DNA of 64,000 nucleotides from Lenzites betulinus. Lineage: Eukaryota; Basidiomycota; Agaricomycetes; Polyporales; Polyporaceae. Shown piece by piece: positions 21,225 to 33,659 of the stretch. The DNA lies in the NCBI GenBank assembly GCA_022264855.1, contig JABYQU010000017.1:62001-126000 (forward strand), given 5' to 3'. Position 1 is the first letter of the stretch, and every line of letters starts with the position of its first letter. A model generated the notes under the pieces. The model saw only the letters and a list, made by a program, of their open reading frames with translations. It was not told the DNA's origin and did not search any database. Both the position numbers and the translations under genes were made by a program.

Positions 21225-24200
21225 ATGTCTACTGAATCGGCCGCGGCCGCGGCGAGGCCCCCACCTGGGGACGTTGCGCAGAGCGCGACGAACCTATTCG
21301 AGATGCACCTGAGAGTCTTGACGGACTCGTACCTCACGTTCTTCCAGGAAAGGTGCGTCCCCGCGCCTGCTATCTCGCCCTACGCCCCCTGATCTCTGTC
21401 GTTGTTGCGCTAGGAAACGTATCGAGGAGCAATAGTGAGCTATCTCTATCATATTCCGACGTCCTATCCCTCATGCAGGCCGGTCCAGTGTGATGGCGCT
21501 CGTGCGGCTCCACAGGAAGGCCAAGTCCATTGACGCGTACTTCGACGACCGCATCGAGCTGAGTACGACCCGCGTGACGTGGGGCGAGATCACAGACAAC
21601 GTCGAACGAGGTGCGTCTATGACCGTGCTCTGCCGTGTGCCGAACCAAGGAGTTCACCGGGTTCGATGGGAACAGAGGCGAGTACGCGCACCGCATTCGT
21701 CGAGAACCTCGGCGCCCATGTAATCGACCCTCTCGCGAACTTCAAGGTGCGTATTGAGCCCACCTCAGTCAGGTTGGATGTGTATGCGAGCTCGATATAC
21801 GCAGGAGGAGCAGGATCGCATCCGCAAGCGCGTGCGGGAAGACATAAAGGATGCGATCATGGCGCACGTCGAATACGGAGAGAACGTCCTCCCGCGCCTC
21901 AAGCGGACGTACTTGAAGAAATGCCAGGAGGCCGATGTATGTATACGTGCAATCAGGAGTGTGCATGCTCCCAGACTCCCCCAATACCATGCTAACTGCG
22001 TCCGTTAGGAATACAAAGCGGCGGCAGCGGCGCCCCTCTCCCCGACAACGCCACCCGATAACTTCTCTAACCTCCCCCCACTAATGAAACCGCCATCTCA
22101 AGGTGCAAATGGGGCACGGCCAGTGGTCACCGCCCCGCAGCCCTTGCGACCGCTGGAGCGCCGCCCGTCGGCGGGCGCGCACGCGGCGAATAGGGCGCGA
22201 TCACCCCCAGCGTCGACATCCACTGCGTTCCAGGACTTAGCGCATCAAGGAAAGAAGCAGCTGAATCAGCTTATGACTTTCCTGGACAAGGGCGGGAACA
22301 CCGGTGGCGGACGCTCGGAGAACGCGTTGAAATCCGTGCGTGCCAAACGTGAGGCCGATGAGGCAGGTCGGTGTTCGGCGTCTACGTACTTGAGACAGAA
22401 CCAGCGCTTACAGGTGTGGTACAGACAAGGAGTACCGGAAGGGCGTGCACTTCCTCGAGACGCTGCGTATCCGCAGGGTCAAGATTCTCGAGTCTGGCTT
22501 CAAGGTAATGAATATCGGCTGTCACGATCATTGATTGAGACTGATTATATATAGTCTTTGGAATCCTTTGTGCGGGAATCCGCGGGGACGGTGAAGAAAG
22601 TCCTCGAGGTATACACGGACAATTTGATGTAGGTGTATCACTTCCTGGAGGTCTTGCCGACGTCACGGCTGACGTTTTTATCTGTACCCCAGCGCTGCTT
22701 CAGCTACGCAGAGTCAATTATGCGAACACGGCAGGCGTATGGTCGACAAGATCTCCCCGCAACGGGACAGCACTGCCATCACGCTCGCCATCCCGCGCCT
22801 GCTGGCCGCAGTGACTCCACGACCCACCTACTACTACAATTACACGGTCGGGGAATGTAGGGACCTAATCTTCGGGGTCACTCTTGTAGACTATGCCACC
22901 GCAAGAAGCCTACCGGAGGGGGAAATCCCCAAGATTGTCCGGATTTGTATCCAAGACATCGAGCAGCGCGGATTAGATTCTGAGGGTATCTATCGCGTAA
23001 GTCTCATTACTCAGTGGCCGCGAAGTTGCCCTTTACTAAAGGGATCTGTATATAGGTGTCTGGCAGACATGCATCTGTACAAGAAGTGTGTGCTTTAGTC
23101 CTTGAGGGAAAACATTACTTACGTCGCCTGTATAGTTGCAACACAAGATTGAGCGAAATGAAGCCGCATTCCAATTCAATCCAACGACCGACGACGTATA
23201 CTCTGTCTCGTCGTTCTTGAAGGTGGGTCTATATCAATGGACGTATCCGAACACGTTTGACAGTCTTGTAGATGTACCTCCGAGAGCTGCCTGAACCTGT
23301 ATTCAAGTTCCCGCTCCAAGAGCGGATACAACATACAGAGGGTATTGGTGCGTCGGTCCCTGCGTTCACACAATTCACAGGATCTAAATTTCGTCGCAGA
23401 CGAGCACGCGGCGAGCAACTTTGCGGTCTTGCGGTCCAAGATGCGGAGACTGCCCACCATTCACCAGGCGACGCTGAAGGCGATCGTAGAGCACCTTGCC
23501 AAGGTGGCGTCTCATGCAGACAAGAACAAGATGGACCCACGAAATCTCGCGATCGTGTTCGGGTCCGTGATATTCGGAGAAGATGAGATGCCGAAGGGAG
23601 CGGACTTGCTCAGTGTACAGTCGTGGAAGGTTCGTCCGCTTTCCTTCTTTACTGCTGCTAGTCATACGACTCACACACACCGCTAGGATTCATTGATGGA
23701 AGACCTGATCAATAACGCATTCGTGCTCTTCTCGCAGACTGGGTCTCCGCCATTGCCGCCTGCTCCGCTGCACGAGGGGCCTCCTGCGGTTCCATATGGG
23801 TCGACGCATACGAAGGTGGCGAATATGCCGCCACCACCGGTGCCATCTCAGTCTCGTACACAGCAGCCCGGTGCATTGACCTCTCCCCGTCCATCAAACG
23901 ACGGCCCTCGGCCGAACCAGCAGGACCTGCTGCCCCAGCTTCCACCTCGCTCAGGCCCACAGGACTTCACACCATCACTCCCGCCTCGTCCAGCTAACAG
24001 CATTCACCCATCACTAAGGTCGGGGCAGCATGCTGCTTCGCCTGCACGCCAGCTGCCCTCCGTTCGCGCGGGGCAATGGTTCGACGACCAGGTGCAAGTG
24101 CCCGCCCCCGGCGCTCCCGCACCCTCGCACGACCGCACCCCAAGTGTTTCCTCCTTCGCGGGCAGCCTCCCGCCATCGGTGTCGCAGGCGCCGTCCGTCT

Positions 24201-24511
24201 CCGCCGAATCGACGACATACATAAACGCCTCTGAGACGCAGTCGCGCGCCCCGTCGTCAAAGCGGTCTTCGCGCCAGATCGACTCGCAGGAGCGGTTCGA
24301 GCCACCCGCCGACGTCTTCTCCCCGCCACGGCCCGCTTCTGCGGCGGACGCTGCGCCGCACGGCCACGAGACGGGGATGGCACTGTCCTCTACGGCTGCG
24401 GCTGCGGCCTTTGCGTCTGCGACGCCTTCGCCGACCTCGTCTGCGCACTCGAGCCATCAGTCGAGTCCGAGCAAGCGGTCCAACGGGCATGGGCGGAGCG
24501 GGTCGGGCTGA
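21225..24511 (+). CDS. rgd1: F-BAR RhoGAP (Rgd1-like)
   Basis: A GTPase-activating protein for Rho-type GTPases that also bends or senses membranes, expected at growth sites. It starts MSTESAAAAARPPPGD (21225) and has about a dozen introns. The F-BAR region is rebuilt as EEQYVMALVRLHRKAKSID, VTWGEITDNVEREA, FVENLGAHVIDPLANFK and then a long coiled coil (RIRKRVREDIKDAIM, LKRTYLKKCQEAD). The RhoGAP domain follows with IPKIVRICIQDIEQRGLDS, the arginine finger in GIYRVSG, FLKMYLRELPEPVF and NLAIVFGSVIFGE. The tail of about 270 residues is Pro/Ser-rich and likely unstructured. The third exon is best started at 21489, after the second possible AG, because this gives the family's YV-x-ALxxLHRKAKS block. 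The Rgd1 name follows from domain order and is inferred. Confidence 0.87.
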
Positions 24512-24973
24512 GCGACTGGCGCAGGTCGGATCCGTTCACGGACATATCACGAACGCTGACGCGCGGTACGACTCGCTCACGATGTATTGATATTGCCTCA
24601 GGCTGGCTGCGGTTGACCGTTGGACGTCGGTGTTTTGCAGGCAGGCCGCGGGCCGTAGCGATGCGCGTGTTCTATGTTAACATTCCTCCTTTTTTGTTGC
24701 CTATGTCTCGCGCCGTGCGGACGCGGTCGGTAATCGGTACTATACCATGTAGTGTTCTGATTTAGCTCTATATTTTACCGTATGTTGTATGAGAAGCCAA
24801 TTGACGACTTTGAAGGGATTCAAATTTTGGCAAGATATACAAGCAGGGTGACTCATACAGGTACAATTACAAACTTCACCCAAGTGACAACTTGAAGGCA
24901 TGCGCTTACATCCAATCCTATTCTTTGCAAGACCGAGGGGTGGTAAGTGCCGCGGGCTGCCATCCGTAGGCAC
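24512..24973. other. Convergent intergenic region
   Basis: Shared 3' flanks of the RhoGAP and the lipase. It becomes AT-rich near 24.75-24.9 kb, consistent with polyadenylation signals. No gene seen. Confidence 0.5.
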
Positions 24974-26634
24974 TCAAGAGTGACGGGTTGCCTGCCAGCT
25001 AGCGTAGTACCGGCGAGTGTCTAGGAATCGTGCGTGTCAGGTACATGTCGAGGATCGTATCTAGAGCACCAATGCACATACCATGATCCTCGCTGACCAT
25101 CTCTTCAAAAGGCGGCGGTGGGACCGGCGGCGGCTCGTCGACCATTCTCCGCGGGCCCGTGGGGGTGATTTTCCACCCCCCGTGGACGTGAACGAACGGG
25201 TACTGCGTGACGTCCTCGACCAGCGGCGGGGGCGGGGGCGGAATCATGGGCACCGGGTCCTCGTTGTTGACGATGCGGAAGGAGTACCGTCCGCCGCCGG
25301 GTTGCGTGCGCATGCGGATCTCGGACGCGAACGGCTCATAGCAGACGCGCGGGGCGGCGAGGCTGTATACGTCGCCGATGTTGAAGCTCGCGAATACGGG
25401 CTCTGACTGGCGCCGGAGGAACTCGCCGAATGCGAGGGTGCACAGGCCTCCGCCGAGGGAGTGGCCCTGGTGGTGACAGTGAGTCGAGTGACCGCATTTG
25501 TGCGAATGGAAGGAGCGACTCACCGTGAAGTGCAACTTGGCGTCCCCCACGCGCGCAATCTTGAGCTGTTCGACCACGACGTCTGAAACCTTGTTAGACC
25601 AATCGACGAACAACAGATTGACATAGTCATGAGAGACTTACCGAAGGGAATTTGAACTTGCCCCTCGACAGTGAAGTCGCCGAAGAGGTTGTAGTAGAAT
25701 CCGCGATGCATTTGGGAACCCCTGGCGATATCCGGGCGAAGGGGCACGGCCGGGACCCAATTGATGTCCGTCCATGCGTCCTTATCGGAGCTGGAACCCT
25801 GGGATCACAGTCTTAGAACTCCACTGGCAGGACGAGGAAGAAAATCAAACGAGTACTTTGAAAGCCACACCCGCGAAGGGCTTCTCTGCACTGTTGCTGA
25901 TCCATAGGCCGGCATAAGCGCCACTGGAGAGGAGCAGACCGTCAGGCGTACGGTCTGCGAAGTCTGGAGTCGGTTTAGCTCGTCAGTCGAGCTGGAATGC
26001 GCCGGGAAGATAATGCAACTTACCGCAAAGTTGGATGAAGGTGCAATCCAAGGCCTTCGCCTAAAGTGCACATGTAGAGCAGAGATTAGGCGCAGTCGCA
26101 CCAGGACTAGGTTTTACACATACGACTTGTTGAATCAGCTCTTCGGATGCTTTGAGGTGCGCTATGGTTGCAGCTTGATTGCCTACACGTGCGGAAAGGA
26201 TAGCTTGAGCCACCTCTTCATCCTTCCTGTTGTGCGGTGGCGGGACAACGTGAGTGTCCAGGTACAAACCTGATACGATACGGTAAACGTTACCTGAGAT
26301 ACATGGAGACGCTCTCGACAAGCGTAAAGAATACAGTGTCCCAGTTGGGCTCGTCCGGCGAGGAACTAGCGCATTCTATCATCCGTCATGACACAGTGAT
26401 TAGTGAATAGAGACGTATCTATTCTACATAGCAGCACGTACGAGCTTCTTTGGCAGCTTCGACAGCGGCACGATTGTCTTCAATCCAGCCAAGTATGACG
26501 GGCAAAAGCTGGTCGGGCGTCAGGGGCGGGAGATCGTCCGAGCCCCTCGGCTGTCTGGGGGCACTCAGCGGTATGTACACCAATCGCATAGCCAGCGAGC
26601 TGCCGGGCGTGGGCGCGGAGAATGTCGCTAGCAT
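24974..26634 (-). CDS. Class 3 lipase (alpha/beta hydrolase)
   Basis: Likely hydrolyses acylglycerols or a related ester. It starts at MLATFSAPTPGSS (26634). Exons give DTVFFTLVESVSMYLRKDEE, ALDCTFIQLC, DGLLLSSGAYAGLWISNSAE, and MHRGFYYNLFGDFTVEG, then the nucleophile elbow TGHSLGGGLCTLAFGEF. The catalytic Ser sits in GHSLG; the likely Asp is in FRIVNNEDPVP and the His in FVHVHGGWKI. Class 3 lipases of the Rhizomucor type share this order. There is no clear signal peptide, so it may be intracellular. The end is uncertain. Without splicing the frame stops at 24999, but a strong 61-nt intron (GTATGT to CCTAG) just before it would give the ending DHDTRRYYASWQATRHS and a stop at 24974. I prefer the spliced form. 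Confidence 0.83.
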
Positions 26635-27430
26635 TCTGTGGGGAAGGAGGCGGCATATTAGAGGGTGTATGGGGTGTTTGTAACTCGTTGACTGGGCTGA
26701 GGGGCTGAGTTGGGGGATAAAAGATGGCTGCACGTTACGCCATACTTATATCTCAACAGCCAGGGCCCCCCACACGTAACTGTGAGGGCCACTCGACGTC
26801 TGGAGGTACTTTAGGTTGCGTTTGTTCCCGCCACGGCGAGATAGGATGGAATAGAACGACCGGCGGAAGGAACCGGCCTAGTCCTCGTGAACCCCGAACT
26901 TAGAGGCCGCATCGAATTGGCAGGCAACAAGGGGCAATATCGTACCCTTGTCCGGTCTTTAGATGCCCTTGTCGCAGGTTGCTAACGTCATGATTGCCTT
27001 GAAAACTGTGATGAGCTTCCCTTCCTGTTTGTAATGACACTGGGCATGGAAAACTGTGGCATCGAAGCCAGGACGTGTAGGCACATGGTCAATTAATGAG
27101 CTCATAGACCCGTACATGTGCGAGATAGCAAACACGCACCTGCTCTTGTTACTCTTCATTGCCATTCAAGTAGGGGAGGCAAGACTGCGCAAGGTCAGCA
27201 GGGCCATACAGACGCGAAGAGGATACTTGGAAGCACCCTGGGTTTGATGGTCATTGGGATGTTTGCGTACCTGACGACACAACATAACGGTGAGCAACGA
27301 ATATAAAGGGACTAGAAATGTGTGTCCTATATGCTACATACAGATAGATGACATTCGTTAGCAAGACATAACATGGTGAGATAGATGGCTGTAATATGAG
27401 ACTAAATCTGGGCAGACCAGGTCATAAACT
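26635..27430. other. Intergenic region
   Basis: This lies between the lipase start and the helicase stop, both minus strand. TATA-like stretches occur upstream of the lipase near 26.7-26.75 kb. No gene or repeat was recognised. Confidence 0.5.
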
Positions 27431-30271
27431 CTAAAGGAAATCCTCCCAGTATTCGAGCTCTTCATCAAGTTCGTGGTGATGCTCATACACCGGGCCAACG
27501 TACTTCCCTGTCTGTTGCAGCATCCACTCCAGCACTCGTGGATGTGCCAGTACTCTGGCCGGGCGACGTTAGTGCATAAGCGCCTATTGAACAAGCGTCA
27601 CGGTTGACGTACTTAGCGGGATCGAAATTGACAACCTGCAAGGTCTCCATTCGTGTTGCTCGCGATAGGGCAACGTACGCTATGGAAAGCGTCGGCTCAA
27701 CGTAACGCATGGAGCTGGGGGGCAAGTGCTCGCACCTTGACCCTTCTCGAAAATACGGCGTAGGTCCACACGCACGCGCTGCAGAGTCTGGCCCTGAGAC
27801 TTGTGAATGCTCAAGGCCCACGCCAAAATGAGAGGGACCTATTGCGAGTCAGGAATTTTCCAGGAGTGTGCAAGGCTATGAGGATACCTGGTTACGGATG
27901 GCCTCAACCGTGCCCTCAGCGCTATTCACCTCGAAGGTAAGCGGGACGCAGAGCTGGATGGTGTTATTCTGGAATTGAACCGCTGGGAAGACGGAGTTGA
28001 GTCGCAGAATCTGCTTTATCTTCTCTTCGCGTTGTTGCACTGCTGCTTGATCTCGTTGGCTCAGGGGAACTTCGACAATAGCTCCTCCACCGATGTCCGG
28101 AACGTCGGGGCCGTTGCGCTCGGCGGGATCTGGCAGTGCAAGTTTGATACCCATCTTCATTGCCTCGAGTGGCTTATAGAAGCCGATAACACGCCCGACG
28201 GATCCATTAACCAGAACTCCTTGAATGATGTTCTTTAAAACATATTGTAAGCCAAGCAGCAATGAGGAATGGGAGCGGACGCCACATACCTTGACGAGCA
28301 TGACTTGCGCGCCGACTTTCAGTGGAAGAGTCTTCGGAACAACAAGGTCTTTCAATCCGCGCTCAACGCGCGCGGGTGGGTACGGCTTGCCCTGTTCGTC
28401 TAAGCCTGGAAGATCTCTCGCGTAAAAGACCAAGTCTACTCCAGCCAGCTTACGCAGGCGGGAGCTATTCGCGCTCTCGACCTCGGCGCGGGTAGGATAA
28501 CTACAACATGATTTGTTGAGGGTTCATGGAATCATGACAAAGATTAACTGCTGCACGTACAGTTCCGTTGGTTCGATGCCATCGTCGTACTGCACCTCGC
28601 GCGAAAGGCCCGAGAATGCGCGCGCAGTCTGGTCACTGAGCCGTCCAAATCGCATAGCGTTGAGCATGTCGACAAATTCTGGAAGGCGAAGTTAGAGCTC
28701 AAGCATGTTACAAGGTCTCGGTACTGACTCTGGTCCTTCTGCCGGAAGACCTTGGTAAGGATGACAGGTGGGCCCACACAACGGGCCCACGATTCTGCAT
28801 CGAATGCGAATGTAGCCGGGATCTGCGCCCCCGTATTGCTCTTGTCGGGCACTGGAGGTAGTTGACAAAAGTCCCCAGACAACACGAGCTGTCAGGGGTA
28901 TCAGAAGGTTGCAGGATATACTCCATTCATTTCGTGGATGTTGACCAACCTGAATTCCGCCGAAGGGGAGTTCATTGTTTCGTAGTTGGCGTCCAATGTA
29001 TTCCTGCAAATGTATCATGAGCACGTATGCACATGAAGTCTCCACCGTGTGCCGCACCAGCTTGTCGAACAACTTCCCGTCGATCATTGAGACTTATTTA
29101 GAAATAAGCGTGTGTCGGCCATTGATAGTGAGATTGACATACTCTCGTCGATTATCAGAGTTCTGCATTCCCGCCACCGATCAAGGATCTTGTTCTTGCG
29201 ATCCTCAGGCGTTGCGTTCATGAACGCCCAGTCTGCCTCGGAGACTTGTTCACCCCGCCTGTGCCTCTTCCAGAGCTCATCGCGTTTCTTCTTGTCGAGC
29301 TTATACCCTTTCATGGAGATGCCCAAGATTTTGGCAACCAAGGTGTCCTTATCTTCTTTGCCCAGGCCAATACCTGCCCATGAATGAAGCGTGCAACCTC
29401 CAATATTCACAGAGGCAATTCCGGTGGAAGCTGTCACTCCTAGCTTGATGCTGGGGCGGCCACCACGCAGCTTGATGATCTCGCGTAGCAAGACAGACTT
29501 ACCCGTCCCTGTCTGTGCTATGAGCAATTCGCGTTTGACTGTGAGTGTCGCGGGTACGCACCCGCCGATCCGGTAAAGAAAACGCTGTCTCCTCGCTTCA
29601 CCATGTCAAGGACTTTCTGCTGATCAACAGAAAGCTCTATTCGCGGTTCTTCCGGGGGTGCCAGTACTGGGGGTGGCTCTCGCGGCGCCGTGTCGTCCAT
29701 GGGAGTGTCTTGCTGAGAGGGAGCGGATGGTTCCTGGGTATGCATCTCTGTTGAATTATCGACGTCCATCTCCTCCTCAGAGAACGGTTCGTCAAACCAT
29801 TCTTCCACCTCTTCCTTCTTGACGAGCGGTAGGGGAATTTGGCTGACACCTTGTTGGGTAAGAGGCTCCACTTGACTGGGCACCGGGTCTTGGGAGGGCG
29901 CAATGCCGGGGTCTACGTTACAGTTCAAGTAAGTTTGATACTGAATAAGACAGAAGTATACTTGCACGTACATGCAGGGGAAGCATCAGCTGTGGCAGCA
30001 TCTGCAACGCCTAATAGCCACGCGCGCGCTTCCCGCAAACTGCGAAAGCTTTTATGAATCGCACCGGAATAGCGGGAGACCTAGTAGTAGTTAGACAATG
30101 CAATGAGGTAGATGTAACATAGCGCATACGTTTGCTTTCGTCTGATTCAACAACACATTCAGGTCATGTATCGGATATACCTTCAGGGCTGTGGTTGGCA
30201 CGTACCTCCTCCCATGTCGTGTAGATTTGGGTCCCGCCTCTCCCATTGTGGACCGCATAGTACTTGCTCAT
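27431..30271 (-). CDS. PIF1-type DNA helicase with RNase H1-type hybrid-binding N-terminus
   Basis: A 5'-3' superfamily 1B helicase. It starts [20 protein letters not shown] (30271-30206), continues in a 12-nt exon (30141-30130, TKAN), then [20 protein letters not shown]. This is the viroplasmin/RNase H1 N-terminal fold that binds RNA:DNA hybrids. An acidic linker follows. The helicase core has the Q-motif region [20 protein letters not shown], Walker [15 protein letters not shown] (split by an intron), ITASTGIA-like [24 protein letters not shown], Walker [15 protein letters not shown] and, near the end, [15 protein letters not shown] and [11 protein letters not shown]. It ends [11 protein letters not shown]. 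There are about ten introns. Roles in replication, R-loops or telomeres are plausible by family. Orthology to yeast PIF1 itself is not shown, so no symbol is given. Confidence 0.88.
30130..30141 (-). other. 12-nt micro-exon of the helicase gene
   Basis: Bounded by CAG on its 5' side and GTATGC on its 3' side (minus strand). It encodes T-K-A-N and joins TTWEE to VSRYSG in frame. Skipping it keeps the frame, so a shorter isoform is possible. Confidence 0.7.
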
Positions 30272-31121
30272 AGTGATGTTTGAGCGAATCAGACAAAGCC
30301 AAAACCGCTCGATAGGAAACAAGCTCAAGCCTGTTGATGGTGCTGGTGAGAGACGGGATCAAAGTTGCTAGCGCCTCGCGCAAACCTGCCGCTGCGGCTG
30401 CTACGAGCGCCTATGTTGTCGACGCGACGCGACGTAAAGTCACGTGCCTTAAGGAAGATCCCCTGGCAAGCCTTCAAGCTTCAGTACTTCAGTAGTCGGT
30501 TGAAGCCTTACTATTAGCTTCAGCTTCGACTCTTGCCGGATGTCCTGACCGAGACTGTTTAGCTTGTTTAGACGTGCATATACTCTCCAGCTCTCAGATC
30601 AATCACCCTGCAACCAAACGGCGCTGAGCGTGGTCGTAACATCATGAATAACCTCGTACCACGACAACACCGGTACCAGACGATGACTGGCTACTAGTAC
30701 TGCCGTTTCTCCTCGAGACTAGGACCGAGGTAAACAGCGAACCTACACCATCCCGGCCACAGCACTGCGGCGTCCCCATAAACACTAAACGTTAAACACG
30801 TAACCGAACCAAATAGCGAACACGGTCCTGTACCAGAGGAGAAGCGGAGAAGATCAAGGCGGGACGGGGGCGTAGCGTGTGGATAGTAGATGCGGATGCA
30901 GACATATGTATACGTGCGAGGCTGGTGGGACCGGGAGGGGTGGCGCGATGACGAGACTGAGTGGGAGTAGGACGGGATACTGCAGTATTTACAAGGATGA
31001 GTCGGGTTGAGTGGAACAACATCTGTGCGGGCAGAGACAATACGCATATACAAGCGGAAGGGATGTCGAGTGGTCGCTACAGTGTTTTCTAGGTCGGCTG
31101 AGAGGTCTGCGCGCACGCTGT
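30272..31121. other. Intergenic region
   Basis: It holds the helicase promoter and the NUDIX gene's 3' flank. A CACGTG E-box lies at 30441-30446 and GACGCGACGCGACG at 30421-30434. No gene is supported. Confidence 0.45.
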
Positions 31122-32763
31122 TCATCGCATGAACACCAGCCATCCGCCAAAGAGGAGGCCCATGAGCACGAAGATCGCGCGCACGACGATGACCACGACC
31201 AGCGCCTTACGCACTGCCGCGTAGAACGTCGTCAACGCAGATCCCGTCCAGTTTATCCTGTAGACATGTTCAGCACTACCGCATGATACAAAAATGAACC
31301 CAAAAAAAGTACCTCCTATCGTTCGTTCCTCCTGCGCGCACGCTCGATTCCCAGCCCCTGATGACCGCCCGATAGCGCTTCCCGAACACCCATATCCAGA
31401 AGTTTACGTCTGGGTACCCAAAGCGCGGGAACACGCTCGCCAGGCTCGGCGCCATCACCGGCACGCGCATAAGCTCCGTCTCCGCGTCTGGCGGGAGGAA
31501 CGTCGCACTCGAGCCTCCGCGGCGCGCATCCGGGGGCGCCATGTGCGCGAGCAGGTCGAGCGTCATCCCGAGCGAAAGGCCCCAGAGCTTGAGCGTCTCG
31601 TCGGTCCGCACGCGCCGTGGGCGGAATTGGAGTGAGTGTTCGCGCGGCAGCGGGCCCGCCGACTCGACGTGTGCGCGTTTCTCGTCGATTGATTTTTCGT
31701 CCAGAGTAGGGTCGGCATAGAACGAGGCAGGGATGAGAATGGCGGGGAACTTCATGCCCCCTACGAGAAGTCGAACGAGGACGCGCATTATTGTAGAGTG
31801 CCGGGGGGCGAGCCGTGAAGAGGCATCCACCGAGACACTTGACCACCTGGGGCCGTCGCCGACAGGCTTAGGAAGGAGCGTGGAGAGGGGAACCCAGTGA
31901 AGAGTAGTGCCGGGAGAGGGGTCAACCGGTGTAGTTTGGGGCGTCAACTGAAGAAACACGAAGGGCGAAAGGATCATGAGCAGGCGCTTTCCAAGAGATG
32001 TTGTAATTTCGCGATCATCCAGTTGTCCAATTGGTGTGTACGACGACTCTGCCAGGTCGAGACCAATTTCTTCCCATGTTTGGCGCATAGCTGGCGAAAG
32101 ATGCATGAGCGTCAACAGACCTTAAAAAAACCCCGCCCAAGCAGACGTCACGCGATAATACCCTCGAAAGAAACGTCGCGAACTGTCTACCATGAACTCA
32201 AAGAGTACACTCACCAGTATACAGTCCTCCTTCATCTCCTTCCTCGGTCTTCCCACCAGGAAAAGCAACATGCGTCTCCCTTGTAGTCGGCCCACTCCCG
32301 CTCATCCGCCCCCCTTCGGTCCCGTCTGGCCTGTCTCTCCGCAAAAACAGGATCTCGGGGCGCGCCCCAGGCGCATTCACCCAGTCGAGCTGGAAGAACT
32401 CCGTCAGTGACGGCGCGGGTACATTCGCGGGGGAGCCGCCTTCGGCGGACGGCTGCGGCGGCGCCGGGAAAACGTGGTTCGGCGGGGGAGCGACACGCAG
32501 GATAATTGCCACTGCTGCTCGCCGTGGTTCTGCGTGTGCATAGGTATGAATTTCTGGATGAATCTGAGGGGAATGGGCCAACTACGCACGGGTCGCAGGA
32601 GATGCGATGATTCTTGGAGGTGTAGAACGGATACGGTGGAGGGCGAGCGAGAGCAGCGGCACGATCGAGCTCGGCTCTGCAAGCAAGGCAATCGTGTGAG
32701 GTCAGACGGCGACGTCGAGGACACCGTTTGGGACAGTGAGAACGCACCTTTATTCGCTGCCAT
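31122..32763 (-). CDS. NUDIX hydrolase-like protein with C-terminal membrane segment
   Basis: NUDIX enzymes cleave nucleoside diphosphates linked to another group; this fungal subfamily's substrate is unknown to me. It starts MAANKEPSSIVPLLSLALHR (32763). The core is RRAAVAIILRVAPPPNHVF, PEILFLRRDRPDG, THVAFPGGKTEEGDEGGLYT and, across an intron, AMRQTWEEIGLDLAE, then IGQLDDREITTSLGKRLLM. Against the NUDIX consensus G-x5-E-x7-RE-x2-EE-x-G it has Asp for the first Glu, one extra residue and RQ in place of RE, while the EE-x-G metal-binding end is kept. The last exon encodes a hydrophobic stretch (ALVVVIVVRAIFVLMGLLFG) that is probably a tail anchor, ending WLVFMR at 31122. The position of coenzyme A or nudix-specific motifs is not clear, so the activity is open. 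Confidence 0.8.
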
Positions 32764-33659
32764 GATTGCGGGGAGGCTGCGGCGGTGGTGGGGGGAAAAG
32801 GAGAGGAGTGTGGGGAAAGGGGAGCTCGGGCGTGAGTCGGGCTGGAACTGGACTCGGGACGGACACCGGCGACTTTCCGTAAATCCGTTGGGGTTCTGAC
32901 GTTCCTGACCCTAACCCCGCCATCATTCCCCAATGTCCCCTTTTGGCAACTTTCGTCGCTCATCCACCAGCACTGCAAATATTGCCAACATCCTCCCACT
33001 ATCTGAATGCATCGCACTCGCAATGGACTGTAAGACATCACCCAGAAATGAAGACTATAACGCAGATGCGTAGTTTCAGTCACTTTGTTGAAATATCGGT
33101 GGCGCCCTATAGTGGTCAACATGCAATAAAGTGTATACATCCGGGGCTATCAGAGTCACAGCGATATCGATGTACATATGTCCATCACGTATTGTAACCC
33201 GGATGGATATGTTAAAACTCAGGACTGAGTGCGTGAGACTGGGATGACCTTCACCGCTCGTCTGTCTCTCTTTTACACAAGGCCTGTACCGCACTCAGGC
33301 TTCCTGTATTGTCGTACTGTTGCTTTTGAGGCGTCGTATTCCATAGTAGCCGCGACTTGCTGGGAAGGGCTGGGGGTGACCGCAGAAAAGTACGGGGTGC
33401 CGGGATTGAATATTGAATCCCAAGACCCTTGTAACAGAAGCGGCATGGTGCGGAGGGCGAGGCAGTCAGAGAGCGGCAGAGGTTAATTGTATTGCGCAGA
33501 CGCTGTTGTAAGGTACGCGGTAATGAATGAAGTCCTTGGTAAAGAGTGAGGTAATTGGTAAGGAGCGAGGGTTTGGGCAATGAGCGAGAGATATGAAGCT
33601 TCAAAGACCCATTACCAGAAATAACGGGGTAGTCCGTACCAGACGGAACAAGTCGACGC
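32764..33659. other. Intergenic region
   Basis: This lies between the NUDIX gene start and the P450-A stop, both minus strand. No gene, repeat or RNA was recognised. Confidence 0.5.
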
